Shown here piece after piece: positions 1-6,575 of a DNA stretch of 18,585 bases (position 1 is its first letter; every line of letters starts with the position of its first letter). A model generated the notes under the pieces. It was not told the DNA's origin. It saw only the letters and a list, made by a program, of their open reading frames with translations, and searched no databases. The translations under genes and the position numbers were made by a program. The stretch spans positions 1 to 18,585 of the forward strand of contig JADLBI010000302.1 of NCBI GenBank assembly GCA_020847775.1, read 5' to 3'. The stretch is from Opitutaceae bacterium (GTDB lineage: Bacteria; Verrucomicrobiota; Verrucomicrobiia; Opitutales; Opitutaceae).

Positions 1-140
1 AAGAAGGCCGTGGTGGTCTGGCCGGTGAAGCGGGTGAGGATGTCCTTGAGGGCTTCGCCGGCCGCGGCCTTGAGGCCTTCTGTCAACAAAAGCAAACCTA
101 GGAGAAAGAGTCCGATGCCGCCAAGAAGCTGCGCGATCAT
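1..140 (-). CDS. Na+/phosphate cotransporter-like protein, N-terminus only (runs off left edge)
   Basis: Only the first 46 codons are visible; the gene continues beyond base 1. The protein starts MIAQLLGGIGLFLLGLLLLT and continues into EGLKAAAGEALKDILTRFTG. A glycine-rich hydrophobic helix followed by an 'EGLK' segment and a 'LxRFTG' turn is typical of the start of Na/Pi cotransporter (PF02690, NptA/YjbB-like) proteins, which carry phosphate across the inner membrane with sodium. The ATG at 140 is chosen because the hydrophobic helix starts directly after it. No Shine-Dalgarno sequence precedes it. Only 38 bases separate it from the stop of the M55 peptidase gene on the same strand, so the two may be co-transcribed. 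The family call rests on a short N-terminal segment; another polytopic membrane protein is possible. Confidence 0.65.
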   Translation of the reverse strand, partial: MIAQLLGGIGLFLLGLLLLTEGLKAAAGEALKDILTRFTGQTTTAF

Positions 141-178
141 AAGAGATAATTTCTAGGAAAGACCCAATGCCCGGGCCG

Positions 179-1003
179 TCAATCCGGCTGCCATGTCGCG
201 GTCGGCCAGTTGTAGATGAAACGCGGGTCGTTGAGATTCCACGCCAATGTCCGTGGCTCAGGCCGTCGCACCTGGGGCCCAATGGCGTGTTCGTCGGCGA
301 GGGCGGTGTAGGCGTATTCGACCGTCACGGTAATAGGCGTGGCCTGAGTCCAGATGTTGGCTAGTCCGCGTTGGGTGATGGCCGCGGCGACATCACGCCG
401 GATGGCGGCGCGCACCGCGTCAACGGGATAAAGTTCGCATGTGGCCCAACCTGTCCCGCGTTTGGTTGGCGAGGAACTCACCCACGGAAACAGACGCGTG
501 GCTTCAGCGCACAGGGCTTCGTCACCCGAGACGTGCAGCAGCGGCACGCCGTGCGCGCCCGCGAAGAGGGCGAACTGGCTCAGCTCGCCGTGCTCCACAC
601 CGTTGATGGCGTAGCGGCAGATTTCCTTCGGACATTGCGTGTGATCGAGAAAGCCGTGGAGCGTGCCGGCCATTGCGTGCTGACCGATCATCAACACGCC
701 GGCCATAGTCGCATCGAGGCCCTCGAAAGTGAGCGGGGCGCCAGCAAGGACTCGACGTGGCTGGGCTCGCCGATCGAGGGCGACGCGAGTGAACGCGCAC
801 TGGCGGTTGCGGCCGTGCCCGTCCCATACGACAACCTCGGTCGCGCCCGCGTCAAAGCAGCCGGCGACGGCCGCGTTGGTGTCTGCGGCGAGCTGGGTGA
901 GACCGTGCAGATATTCCGGCGCGTGGTCGTCGGGCGCATAGCATTGATCCCAATGATCCACGCCTGCCAGCCCCTCCATGTCCGTCATGATGCCGATGCG
1001 CAT
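179..1003 (-). CDS. M55-family D-aminopeptidase (DppA-like)
   Basis: A 274-residue protein matching the zinc-dependent D-aminopeptidase family M55, whose model is Bacillus subtilis DppA, which releases N-terminal D-amino acids from peptides such as D-Ala-D-Ala. Aligned by eye to DppA, the zinc ligands are all present: Asp8 and Glu10 in 'TDMEG', His63 in 'DGHG', His109 in 'GQHA' and Glu140 in 'EHGE'. The proposed nucleophile is His121 in 'LDHT'. No signal peptide is visible, so the enzyme is probably cytoplasmic. Length is close to DppA. The start gives the DxEG motif its usual position at residues 8-11. It lies downstream of ychF on the same strand with a 119-base gap holding no other gene. 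A role in recycling D-amino-acid peptides from cell wall or food peptides is inferred from the family; the neighbours add nothing specific. Confidence 0.88.
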   Translation of the reverse strand: MRIGIMTDMEGLAGVDHWDQCYAPDDHAPEYLHGLTQLAADTNAAVAGCFDAGATEVVVWDGHGRNRQCAFTRVALDRRAQPRRVLAGAPLTFEGLDATMAGVLMIGQHAMAGTLHGFLDHTQCPKEICRYAINGVEHGELSQFALFAGAHGVPLLHVSGDEALCAEATRLFPWVSSSPTKRGTGWATCELYPVDAVRAAIRRDVAAAITQRGLANIWTQATPITVTVEYAYTALADEHAIGPQVRRPEPRTLAWNLNDPRFIYNWPTATWQPD

Positions 1004-1122
1004 GGAGGCACGTTGGGCGGCGAGCCGGGATTTATCGAGTCCGCAAATGCCGCGCCTACTGACGAGGTGGGCTCAAGCGGTCTGGCTGGATGGATTCGTG
1101 CCCGGCGCGCAAAAGCAATTGA

Positions 1123-2223
1123 TTATTTGTTGAAGCGGAAGAGCGCGACGTCGCCGTCGTGTAACACGTAATCTTTGCCTTCGAGGCGGTATTTGCCCGC
1201 GTCGCGCGCGGCGGCGACGCTGCCGAGGGTGGCCAGGTCGGCATACGAAACGACTTCGGCTTTGATGAAGCCTTTTTCAAAATCGGTATGGATGACACCG
1301 GCGGCCTGCGGAGCTTTCCAGCCTTTGACGATGGTCCAAGCGCGCACTTCCTTCTCGCCGGCGGTGAAGTAGGTTTGCAGGCCGAGCAGCGCGTAGCTGG
1401 CGCGGATGAGTTGCGAGGCACCGGAGTCGTCCACGCCGAGGTCTTTGAGAAATTCCTTCGCTTCCTCCGGGCTCAGGTCGATGAGTTCGGATTCAATCTT
1501 GGCGCTGATCGGCACATAAGCGGCGTCGTGGTGCGTGCGCACAAACTCGGCGACCTTTTGCACGAAGGGATTCTGCTCGGCGGTCGCGAGATCGCTTTCG
1601 GCGACGTTGCAGGCGAAGAGCACGGGCTTGGCGGTGAGCAGTTGGAAAAGTTTGAGCAGGGCTTTCTCGTCGTCGTGCAGCTCAAGCGTGTTGGCGGTCT
1701 TGCCGGCGTTGAGATGCGGTTCGAGTTTTTGGAGCAGCGCGACCTCGGCCTGGGCTTCCTTGTCGCCGGACTTGGCTTTTTTCTGCGTTTTCTCGATGCG
1801 CTTGGTCACGGCGTCGAGATCGGCGAGCACGAGCTCGGTGGTGATAACCTCGATGTCGCGCACGGGGTCCACGGCGCCCATGGTGTGAATGACGTCGGAG
1901 TCCTCGAAACAGCGCACGACCTGCACGATGGCGTCCACCTCGCGGATGTTGGCGAGGAACTGGTTGCCCAAGCCCTCGCCCTTGGAGGCGCCGGCGACGA
2001 GGCCCGCGATGTCCACGAACTCAATGGCGGCCGGGATGACGACCTGAGTTTTGGCGATTTTTTGCAACACGGCCAGACGCTCATCCGGAACGGACACGAC
2101 GCCGACGTTCGGATCGATGGTGCAGAACGGATAATTGGCCGCTTCCGCCTTGCGGGAGCGGGTGAGGGCGTTGAAAAGGGTGGACTTGCCGACATTGGGC
2201 AGACCGACGATTCCGGCTTTCAT
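1123..2223 (-). CDS. ychF: Redox-regulated ATPase YchF (Obg-family P-loop protein)
   Basis: A 366-residue protein of the universally conserved YchF/OLA1 family, a ribosome- and proteasome-associated P-loop ATPase linked to stress and translation control. The G1 loop 'GLPNVGKST' is at residues 7-15, the G3 motif 'DIAGL' at 71-75 followed by 'GASKGEGLGN', and the G4 position holds 'NVAE' (206-209) instead of NKxD. That substitution marks the ATP rather than GTP preference of this family. A helical coiled segment occupies about 130-190. The C-terminal TGS domain covers about 283-366 with 'VRAWTIVKGWKAPQAAGVIHTDFEKGFI' split across 293-320. Length is normal for the family. It is transcribed away from rpsP across a 102-base divergent region. 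Confidence 0.97.
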   Translation of the reverse strand: MKAGIVGLPNVGKSTLFNALTRSRKAEAANYPFCTIDPNVGVVSVPDERLAVLQKIAKTQVVIPAAIEFVDIAGLVAGASKGEGLGNQFLANIREVDAIVQVVRCFEDSDVIHTMGAVDPVRDIEVITTELVLADLDAVTKRIEKTQKKAKSGDKEAQAEVALLQKLEPHLNAGKTANTLELHDDEKALLKLFQLLTAKPVLFACNVAESDLATAEQNPFVQKVAEFVRTHHDAAYVPISAKIESELIDLSPEEAKEFLKDLGVDDSGASQLIRASYALLGLQTYFTAGEKEVRAWTIVKGWKAPQAAGVIHTDFEKGFIKAEVVSYADLATLGSVAAARDAGKYRLEGKDYVLHDGDVALFRFNK

Positions 2224-2255
2224 AAGCGGTCAGAAAGAGCCGGGGCAATGGGGGC

Positions 2256-2284
2256 TTGACAAGCCATTTATGGGCCGGTGTGCT
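2256..2284 (+). promoter_or_regulatory. Putative sigma70-type promoter for rpsP
   Basis: A perfect -35 hexamer TTGACA lies at 2256-2261 in the divergent ychF/rpsP region. At the usual 17-base distance sits TGTGCT (2279-2284), which matches the -10 consensus only in part. The -35 is embedded in the 9-base near-palindrome CTTGACAAG, so TTGTCA reads in the opposite direction toward ychF. The position, 42 bases before the rpsP start, suits a short leader. Not experimentally supported, and the -10 is weak. Confidence 0.35.
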
Positions 2285-2325
2285 TTCCAGCTTTTCCAAA
2301 CAAGCACGTTTCGCAATCTCCCGCT

Positions 2326-2583
2326 ATGGCTCTCAAAATCCGTCTTACTCGCGTTGGTTCCATCCATAATCCGCACTATCGTGTGGTCGTGGCCGAGGCC
2401 CGTTCCCGCCGCGATGGCGCCGCCGTCGAACTGCTCGGCACCTACGCCCCCCGCAACAAGGGTGACCAACTCAAGCTCGACCTCACCCGCGTGGACTATT
2501 GGATCGGCAAGGGTGCCAAGCCCACCGACACGATGGGCGCGATGATCAAGCGGGCCCGCAAGTCCGCCGCGGCCAAGGCCTGA
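2326..2583 (+). CDS. rpsP: 30S ribosomal protein bS16
   Basis: An 85-residue basic protein with the full bS16 pattern. It begins MALKIRLTRVGSIHNPHYRV, continues with 'VVAEARSRRDGAAVELLGTY' (21-40), and reaches 'YWIGKGAKPTDTM' near residues 58-70, ending in a lysine/alanine tail. The protein is a structural component of the small ribosomal subunit. The ATG at 2326 is preferred over an upstream in-frame ATG at 2278, because the extra 16 residues have no counterpart in the family. No Shine-Dalgarno sequence precedes the start. The gene heads the rpsP-trmD-rplS cluster, but rimM, which often lies between rpsP and trmD in bacteria, is absent and a terminator occupies its place. Confidence 0.97.
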   Translation: MALKIRLTRVGSIHNPHYRVVVAEARSRRDGAAVELLGTYAPRNKGDQLKLDLTRVDYWIGKGAKPTDTMGAMIKRARKSAAAKA

Positions 2584-2591
2584 GCGGGTTT

Positions 2592-2685
2592 ACCACGAAG
2601 GCCACAAAGAGCCCTAGCAATGCCTCGGTGAAAGCCGGGGCTTTTTCATTTCCAAAATCTTCGTGCTCTTGGTTTTCTTCGTGGT
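2592..2685. repeat. Inverted pair of 'ACCACGAAG' dispersed-type repeats flanking a terminator
   Basis: ACCACGAAG at 2592-2600 and its exact complement CTTCGTGGT at 2677-2685 face each other across the rpsP-trmD gap. Each is followed inward by purine-rich, partly similar sequence (GGCCACAAAGAG on the left; the right arm read in reverse gives AAAACCAAGAGCACGAAG). I recall 'ACCACGAAG-n-CACGAAG' strings as dispersed intergenic repeats in verrucomicrobial and related genomes, but cannot verify this here. The element does not overlap either coding region and encloses the hairpin at 2622-2641. Confidence 0.55.
2622..2646 (+). terminator. Intrinsic terminator downstream of rpsP
   Basis: GCCTCGG (2622-2628) pairs with CCGGGGC (2635-2641) through seven pairs including one G-U, with a six-base loop TGAAAG, and is followed at once by TTTTT (2642-2646). 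The hairpin starts 39 bases after the rpsP stop. It would end or attenuate transcription before trmD, so trmD-rplS may depend on read-through or on their own promoter, which I could not identify. Confidence 0.75.
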
Positions 2686-2701
2686 GAAATAATTGGTTCC
2701 C

Positions 2702-3370
2702 ATGCGTATCGACGTCCTCACGCTGTTTCCCGCGATGCTCGACGGATTTTTATCCGAGAGCATGCTGGGCCGTGCGCGTGAGGCGAAACTGTTGGAGATC
2801 AATGTCCGCAACATCCGCGATTGGGCGACGGACAAGCATCGCACCACCGATGACCGGCCGTTTGGCGGCGGAGCGGGGATGGTGATGAAATGCGAGCCGG
2901 TCGTGGCCGCGATCGAGGCGGTGCAAACACCGGGCTGCCGCCGCATCTATCTGACCCCGGACGGAGAGCCCTTCACCGCCGCCAAGGCCGAGGCGTTGTC
3001 GAAGGAGCGGCATCTGGTCTTTCTGAGCGGGCATTACGAAGGCATTGACCAGCGCATCCGCGACACCGTCATCGACGAGGAAATCAGCATCGGCGACTAC
3101 GTGCTGACTAACGGCACCTTAGCCGCCGCCGTGGTGATCGACGCGCTGGCGCGATTCATCCCCGGTGTGTTGGGTGAGGAAAAGTCGTTGACGCACGAAA
3201 GTTTCACCCGCAAGTTGCTCGACTTTCCTCAATACACGCGTCCCGCGGAATATCGAGGTATGTCCGTGCCGGAAGTCCTGCTCTCCGGTAATCATACCGC
3301 GATCGAGAAGTGGCGAACCGCGCGACAGGAGGAGAAAACCCGCCAAGTCCGACCCGATTTACTCAAATAA
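2702..3370 (+). CDS. trmD: tRNA (guanine37-N1)-methyltransferase TrmD
   Basis: A 222-residue SPOUT-class methyltransferase that uses S-adenosylmethionine to make m1G37 in tRNAs, preventing +1 frameshifts. Visible motifs are MRIDVLTLFP (1-10), 'PFGGGAGMVMKCEP' (53-66), 'HYEGIDQR' (111-118), the trefoil-knot region 'GDYVLTNGTLAAAVVIDALARFIPGVLG' split around 131-158, 'FPQYTRPAEYRG' (175-186) and 'VLLSGNHTAIEKWR' (192-205). The ATG at 2702 is chosen over an in-frame TTG at 2693 because it gives the canonical N-terminus. The C-terminus is shorter than E. coli TrmD (255 residues). Compared by eye with E. coli, the knot loop G-G-E reads N137-G138-T139, and the catalytic Asp169 position is Glu166. 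These may be lineage-typical. It precedes rplS by 10 bases. Confidence 0.95.
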   Translation: MRIDVLTLFPAMLDGFLSESMLGRAREAKLLEINVRNIRDWATDKHRTTDDRPFGGGAGMVMKCEPVVAAIEAVQTPGCRRIYLTPDGEPFTAAKAEALSKERHLVFLSGHYEGIDQRIRDTVIDEEISIGDYVLTNGTLAAAVVIDALARFIPGVLGEEKSLTHESFTRKLLDFPQYTRPAEYRGMSVPEVLLSGNHTAIEKWRTARQEEKTRQVRPDLLK

Positions 3371-3380
3371 ACTCACAGTC

Positions 3381-3749
3381 ATGAACCCGATCATAAAAGA
3401 AATCACCGCCTCCCAGCTCAAGACGGACTTGCCGTCGTTCCGCGTGGGCGACGGGGTCCAGGTGCACACCAAGGTGCGCGAAGGCGACAAAGAGCGCGTG
3501 CAGAAATTTGCCGGGGTCGTCATCGCCCGCAAAGGCGCCGGGATGCAGGAGACGTTCACTGTCCGCCGCATCAGTTACGGCGAGGGCGTGGAGAAGGTTT
3601 TCCCCGTGCAATCGCCCAATGTGGTGAAGATCGAAGTTGAACGCGAGTCGGTGCCGATGCGCGCGCGCCTCTACTATTTGCGCGACCGTAAGGGCAAGGC
3701 CGCCATGGCCATCAAGGAAGTGCGGGCCGAGAACCGCACCAACGCCTAA
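3381..3749 (+). CDS. rplS: 50S ribosomal protein bL19
   Basis: A 122-residue protein with the conserved bL19 features: 'FRVGDGVQVHTKVREGDKER' (20-39), 'FAGVVIARKGAG' (43-54), 'ETFTVRRISYGEGVEKVFPV' (57-76) and the tail 'RARLYYLRDRKGKAA'. It is a large-subunit protein at the 30S-50S interface. Length is normal for the family. It starts 10 bases after the trmD stop and is followed 23 bases after its stop by a strong hairpin, so trmD-rplS appear to be the last two genes of one transcript. No Shine-Dalgarno sequence precedes the ATG. Confidence 0.97.
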   Translation: MNPIIKEITASQLKTDLPSFRVGDGVQVHTKVREGDKERVQKFAGVVIARKGAGMQETFTVRRISYGEGVEKVFPVQSPNVVKIEVERESVPMRARLYYLRDRKGKAAMAIKEVRAENRTNA

Positions 3750-3772
3750 ATCGGCCGTCTGCCTCATTCACC

Positions 3773-3802
3773 AAGGCGAACCCTCACCGGTTCGCCTTTG
3801 TT
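3773..3802 (+). terminator. Intrinsic terminator downstream of rplS
   Basis: AAGGCGAACC (3773-3782) and GGTTCGCCTT (3789-3798) form a perfect 10-base-pair stem with a six-base loop, followed by the T-rich tail TGTTA. It lies between rplS and tkt, so transketolase is likely transcribed from its own promoter in the 65 bases that follow; I could not see a clear promoter there. Confidence 0.75.
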
Positions 3803-3867
3803 ATGCCCCAGATTCTGCTTTCACGTCCGCGCTTCGTCCTGTTACTTTGCCAAACCAATCCACTCTC

Positions 3868-5859
3868 ATGACTCTGCCCACCGACATCCTTGCTAAAGCT
3901 GCCAACCAGGCCCGCGGCCTCGCCATTGACGCCATTCATAAGTGCTCATCCGGCCACCTTGGTCTCCCGCTCGGCGCGGCCGAGGTGGGGGCAGCCCTTT
4001 ATGGCAGCGCGCTGGTGCATTGCCCGGAGCAGCCGCGCTGGCGCAACCGCGACCGGTTCGTGCTCTCCGCTGGTCACGGCTCGATGTTTCTCTACAGCTG
4101 GCTGCATCTCAGTGGCTACGAAATCTCGCTGGATGACCTGAAGTCGTTTCGCCAACTGCATTCGATCACGCCTGGTCACCCGGAGTTTCGCGAGACTCCC
4201 GGCGTCGAATGCACGACCGGCCCGCTCGGGCAGGGCATCGCCAACGCCGTCGGCATGGCCGTGGCGGGCCAGATGGCGGCGGCGCGCTTTAACACCCCTG
4301 AGCATACGCTGTTCGACTATCGCGTGGTGTGTCTCGCCGGTGATGGCTGCATGCAGGAAGGCGTCGCGCTCGAGGCGATGGAGTTCGCCGGCCATCAGCA
4401 CCTCGATAATCTGATCCTTATTTACGACGCCAACGACGTGACCCTCGACGCGATGGCGATCAAGACCCAGAGCCTCAACATTCCCGCGCGGTTCAAAGCC
4501 ATCGGCTGGGACGTGCAGGCGATCGACGGCCACGATCTCGCGGCCATCGCCAAGGCCTTCAAAAAGGCCCGCCGTGCCAAGAGCGGCAAGCCGCAGCTAA
4601 TCATTGCCAAGACGATCATCGGCAAGGGTATCCCGGAAGTCGCCGGCACCGCGAAGGGGCATGGCGAGGGGGGGGCGAAGTTTGCCGAAAGCGCGCGCGC
4701 CAGTCTCGGCCTGCCCGCCGACCAGCATTTTTATGTCAGCGACGAGGTGCGCGCGTATTTTGCCGCGCACAAAAAGCGGCTCGAGCGCGTCGCGAACAAG
4801 TGGCAGCGCACCTACAAGGCTTGGCGTGCGGCCAACCCCGAAAAGGCCGCCGAACTCGACACCGGCGCCAAGGCGCCAACCGCCGAACAATTGCTCGCGA
4901 CGATCCCGGTTTTCCCGGCCGATGCGAAACACGGCGGCACCCGCGCGGCGGGGCGTGATGTGCTCCAACCGCTGGCGGCCGCCATGCCGCTGTTGATTGG
5001 CGGCAGCGCCGATCTCTACGGCTCCACGCTCAATTACATCGCGGCGGACAAGGATTTCGACGCCGCTAACCGCGCGGGCCGCAATATCCGCTTCGGCATC
5101 CGCGAACATGCGATGGCCTCCATCGCCAACGGCATGGCTTACGACGGATTGTTCCGCCCGAGCGTGGCGACATTTTTGGTGTTCGCCGATTACTCGCGCC
5201 CCGCGATGCGCTTGGCCGCGCTGGCCAAGATCCCGGTCGTTTACATCTACACGCACGATTCCATCGGTGTCGGCGAAGACGGCCCCACACACCAGCCCGT
5301 TGAGACGATTTCCGCGCTGCGCCTGATCCCTGGTTTCGAGGTTATTCGCCCCGGCGATGCAGAGGAAGTGGCTGGCGCTTTCGCGGCCGCGCTGGCCCGC
5401 ACCGAGGGGCCGACTCTGATCGCGCTCAGCCGCCAAGCCGTGCCGCTGCTCAACGAAATCCCGGCCGAGACGCGTCGTAACGGCGTGCTCAAGGGCGGCT
5501 ATGTGTCGGTGCGCGAAACCGCGCCGCTGACCCACATTCTCCTGGCCACAGGCACGGAGCTGAGCCTCGCGGTCGCGGCGGCGAAGGAGCTCGGAGCCGG
5601 GGTGCGCGTCGTTTCTCTACCCTCGATGGAACGGTTCGATCGCCAGCCGGTGGAGTATCGCGAGAGCGTGCTGCCTTCGTCCTGCCAGCGTCGCGTGGCG
5701 ATTGAGGCCGGGGTAACCGCGCTCTGGCACCGCTACGTCGGCCCGCAGGGCAAGGTGCTCGGCATTGACCGTTTCGGTCTCAGCGCGCCCGGCCCTGTCG
5801 TTTATAAGGAGCTCGGTATCACAGCCGAGGCCTTGGTGGCGGCGGCAAAGTCGCTTTAA
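3868..5859 (+). CDS. tkt: Transketolase
   Basis: A 663-residue thiamine-diphosphate enzyme that moves two-carbon ketol units between sugar phosphates in the pentose phosphate pathway. The Pyr/PP domains show 'SSGHLGLPLG' with His30, 'SAGHGSM' with His70, 'TPGHPEF' with His104, 'TTGPLGQGIANAVGMA', the cofactor-binding 'GDGCMQEG' (158-165) with Asn189 after it, and 'KTIIGKGIPEVAGTAKGHG'. The second half has 'IGGSADLYGSTLNY', the catalytic Glu413 in 'FGIREHAM', and 'THDSIGVGEDGPTHQPVE' (462-479). A C-terminal transketolase domain ends at the stop. The open frame extends upstream to 3637 over rplS, but the ATG at 3868 gives the normal N-terminus and lies beyond the rplS terminator. Length is typical. 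It appears monocistronic, bounded by hairpins on both sides. Confidence 0.96.
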   Translation: MTLPTDILAKAANQARGLAIDAIHKCSSGHLGLPLGAAEVGAALYGSALVHCPEQPRWRNRDRFVLSAGHGSMFLYSWLHLSGYEISLDDLKSFRQLHSITPGHPEFRETPGVECTTGPLGQGIANAVGMAVAGQMAAARFNTPEHTLFDYRVVCLAGDGCMQEGVALEAMEFAGHQHLDNLILIYDANDVTLDAMAIKTQSLNIPARFKAIGWDVQAIDGHDLAAIAKAFKKARRAKSGKPQLIIAKTIIGKGIPEVAGTAKGHGEGGAKFAESARASLGLPADQHFYVSDEVRAYFAAHKKRLERVANKWQRTYKAWRAANPEKAAELDTGAKAPTAEQLLATIPVFPADAKHGGTRAAGRDVLQPLAAAMPLLIGGSADLYGSTLNYIAADKDFDAANRAGRNIRFGIREHAMASIANGMAYDGLFRPSVATFLVFADYSRPAMRLAALAKIPVVYIYTHDSIGVGEDGPTHQPVETISALRLIPGFEVIRPGDAEEVAGAFAAALARTEGPTLIALSRQAVPLLNEIPAETRRNGVLKGGYVSVRETAPLTHILLATGTELSLAVAAAKELGAGVRVVSLPSMERFDRQPVEYRESVLPSSCQRRVAIEAGVTALWHRYVGPQGKVLGIDRFGLSAPGPVVYKELGITAEALVAAAKSL

Positions 5860-5868
5860 CTTTCCCAG

Positions 5869-5897
5869 CCGGCGGGTTGGAAAGGCCAATCCGCCGG
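5869..5897 (+). terminator. Long hairpin downstream of tkt, probable terminator
   Basis: CCGGCGGGTTGG (5869-5880) pairs with CCAATCCGCCGG (5886-5897) over 12 positions with a single G-U wobble and a five-base loop AAAGG. It starts 9 bases after the tkt stop. The tail (AGTTGT) is not a clean U-tract, so termination efficiency is uncertain; the stem could instead protect the mRNA 3' end. Confidence 0.6.
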
Positions 5898-5966
5898 AGT
5901 TGTCGCCTTGTCGCGCGGATTTCCGAAACAACGAAGATTCGCGCTTGAAAACATCATTAGCCACCT

Positions 5967-5988
5967 AACTGTCAGCCGCCTGATAATT
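5967..5988. promoter_or_regulatory. Candidate MarR operator (imperfect palindrome)
   Basis: AACTGTCAG (5967-5975) and CTGATAATT (5980-5988) form an inverted repeat with 7 of 9 matching positions across a four-base spacer. The site ends 14 bases before the marR start codon and overlaps the AT-rich stretch GATAAT that could serve as a -10 element. Autoregulation by a palindrome of this size next to the regulator's own promoter is usual for MarR proteins. The assignment to this regulator is inference from position. Confidence 0.4.
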
Positions 5989-6002
5989 CTATTCCTCCGC
6001 TA

Positions 6003-6554
6003 ATGCCGTTACTATTGCTCAAAGATTTGCCACGCTATGAGTGCCTCTTGGAGGCGGCCAAGGAGTTTCCCGATCTGGACCCTTCGGCCTGTGAGGCCTA
6101 TCTGAATTTGCTGCGAACGAGCGACGAGGTCCACGCGGTGATCGAGGGGCTGTTGGCCGAATACCAAATTTCCTCCGGCCGGTTCGGGGTGCTGATGTTA
6201 TTGGGCCGTGCGGCCAATGCCCGCGCTTGCGGGCCGGTGGGCGGTAGCACGCCCGCGGAGCTGGCTGATGCTGCCGGGGTGGCCCGGGCGACCATGACCG
6301 GACTGGTCGACACTCTGGAGCGCGATGGTTTGGTGCGGCGCGAGCCCAACCTCGAGGACCGCCGCATGATGTCGGTGGTGTTGACCCCGGCTGGCAATAC
6401 GCTCATCCGCAGCATGTTGCCCAAGCATTTTCAATTGATGGCGGCGCTCATGCAGCCGTTGACCGTGGAGGAACGCAAAACGCTGGTCGGGCTGCTGCAT
6501 AAGGTGCTGCGCCACGCGCCGGATTGCAATCGCCGCCCAAGTCCTTCTGCTTAA
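6003..6554 (+). CDS. MarR-family transcriptional regulator of the adjacent RND efflux operon
   Basis: A 183-residue winged helix-turn-helix protein. Residues 82-112 ('STPAELADAAGVARATMTGL' then 'VDTLERDGLVRR') form the DNA-binding helices. 'EDRRMMSVVLTPAG' (118-131) is the wing with the DRR signature. Flanking helices (about 33-70 and 135-172) would make the dimer interface. The N-terminal extension of about 30 residues with two cysteines (Cys14, Cys30) is longer than in minimal MarR proteins. The stop lies 21 bases before the adaptor gene, pointing to co-transcription. A repressor role released by a pump substrate is typical of such arrangements but is inferred here. An imperfect palindrome before the start codon may be its operator. 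Confidence 0.9.
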   Translation: MPLLLLKDLPRYECLLEAAKEFPDLDPSACEAYLNLLRTSDEVHAVIEGLLAEYQISSGRFGVLMLLGRAANARACGPVGGSTPAELADAAGVARATMTGLVDTLERDGLVRREPNLEDRRMMSVVLTPAGNTLIRSMLPKHFQLMAALMQPLTVEERKTLVGLLHKVLRHAPDCNRRPSPSA

Positions 6555-6575
6555 CCACTTTTAATCCGATATCCC

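Noticed and set aside
169..176. GCCCGGGC palindrome between the M55 peptidase and the phosphate transporter-like gene
   Set aside because: An eight-base GC palindrome is frequent by chance in DNA of this composition and has no flanking terminator features.
371..1171. 266-codon plus-strand frame opposite the M55 peptidase
   Set aside because: The minus-strand frame holds all the metal ligands of the M55 family; the plus-strand product shows no motif.
1288..2259. 323-codon open frame on the plus strand opposite ychF
   Set aside because: It is antisense to a clear YchF gene, low in complexity (rich in G, H, D, L), and resembles no family. It is a product of GC-rich codon bias.
3637..3867. 77-codon upstream extension of transketolase
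   Set aside because: It overlaps rplS, crosses a strong terminator, and adds arginine/proline-rich sequence not found in transketolases.
4597..5535. 312-codon minus-strand frame opposite transketolase
   Set aside because: Fully inside tkt, no recognisable motif, skewed composition.
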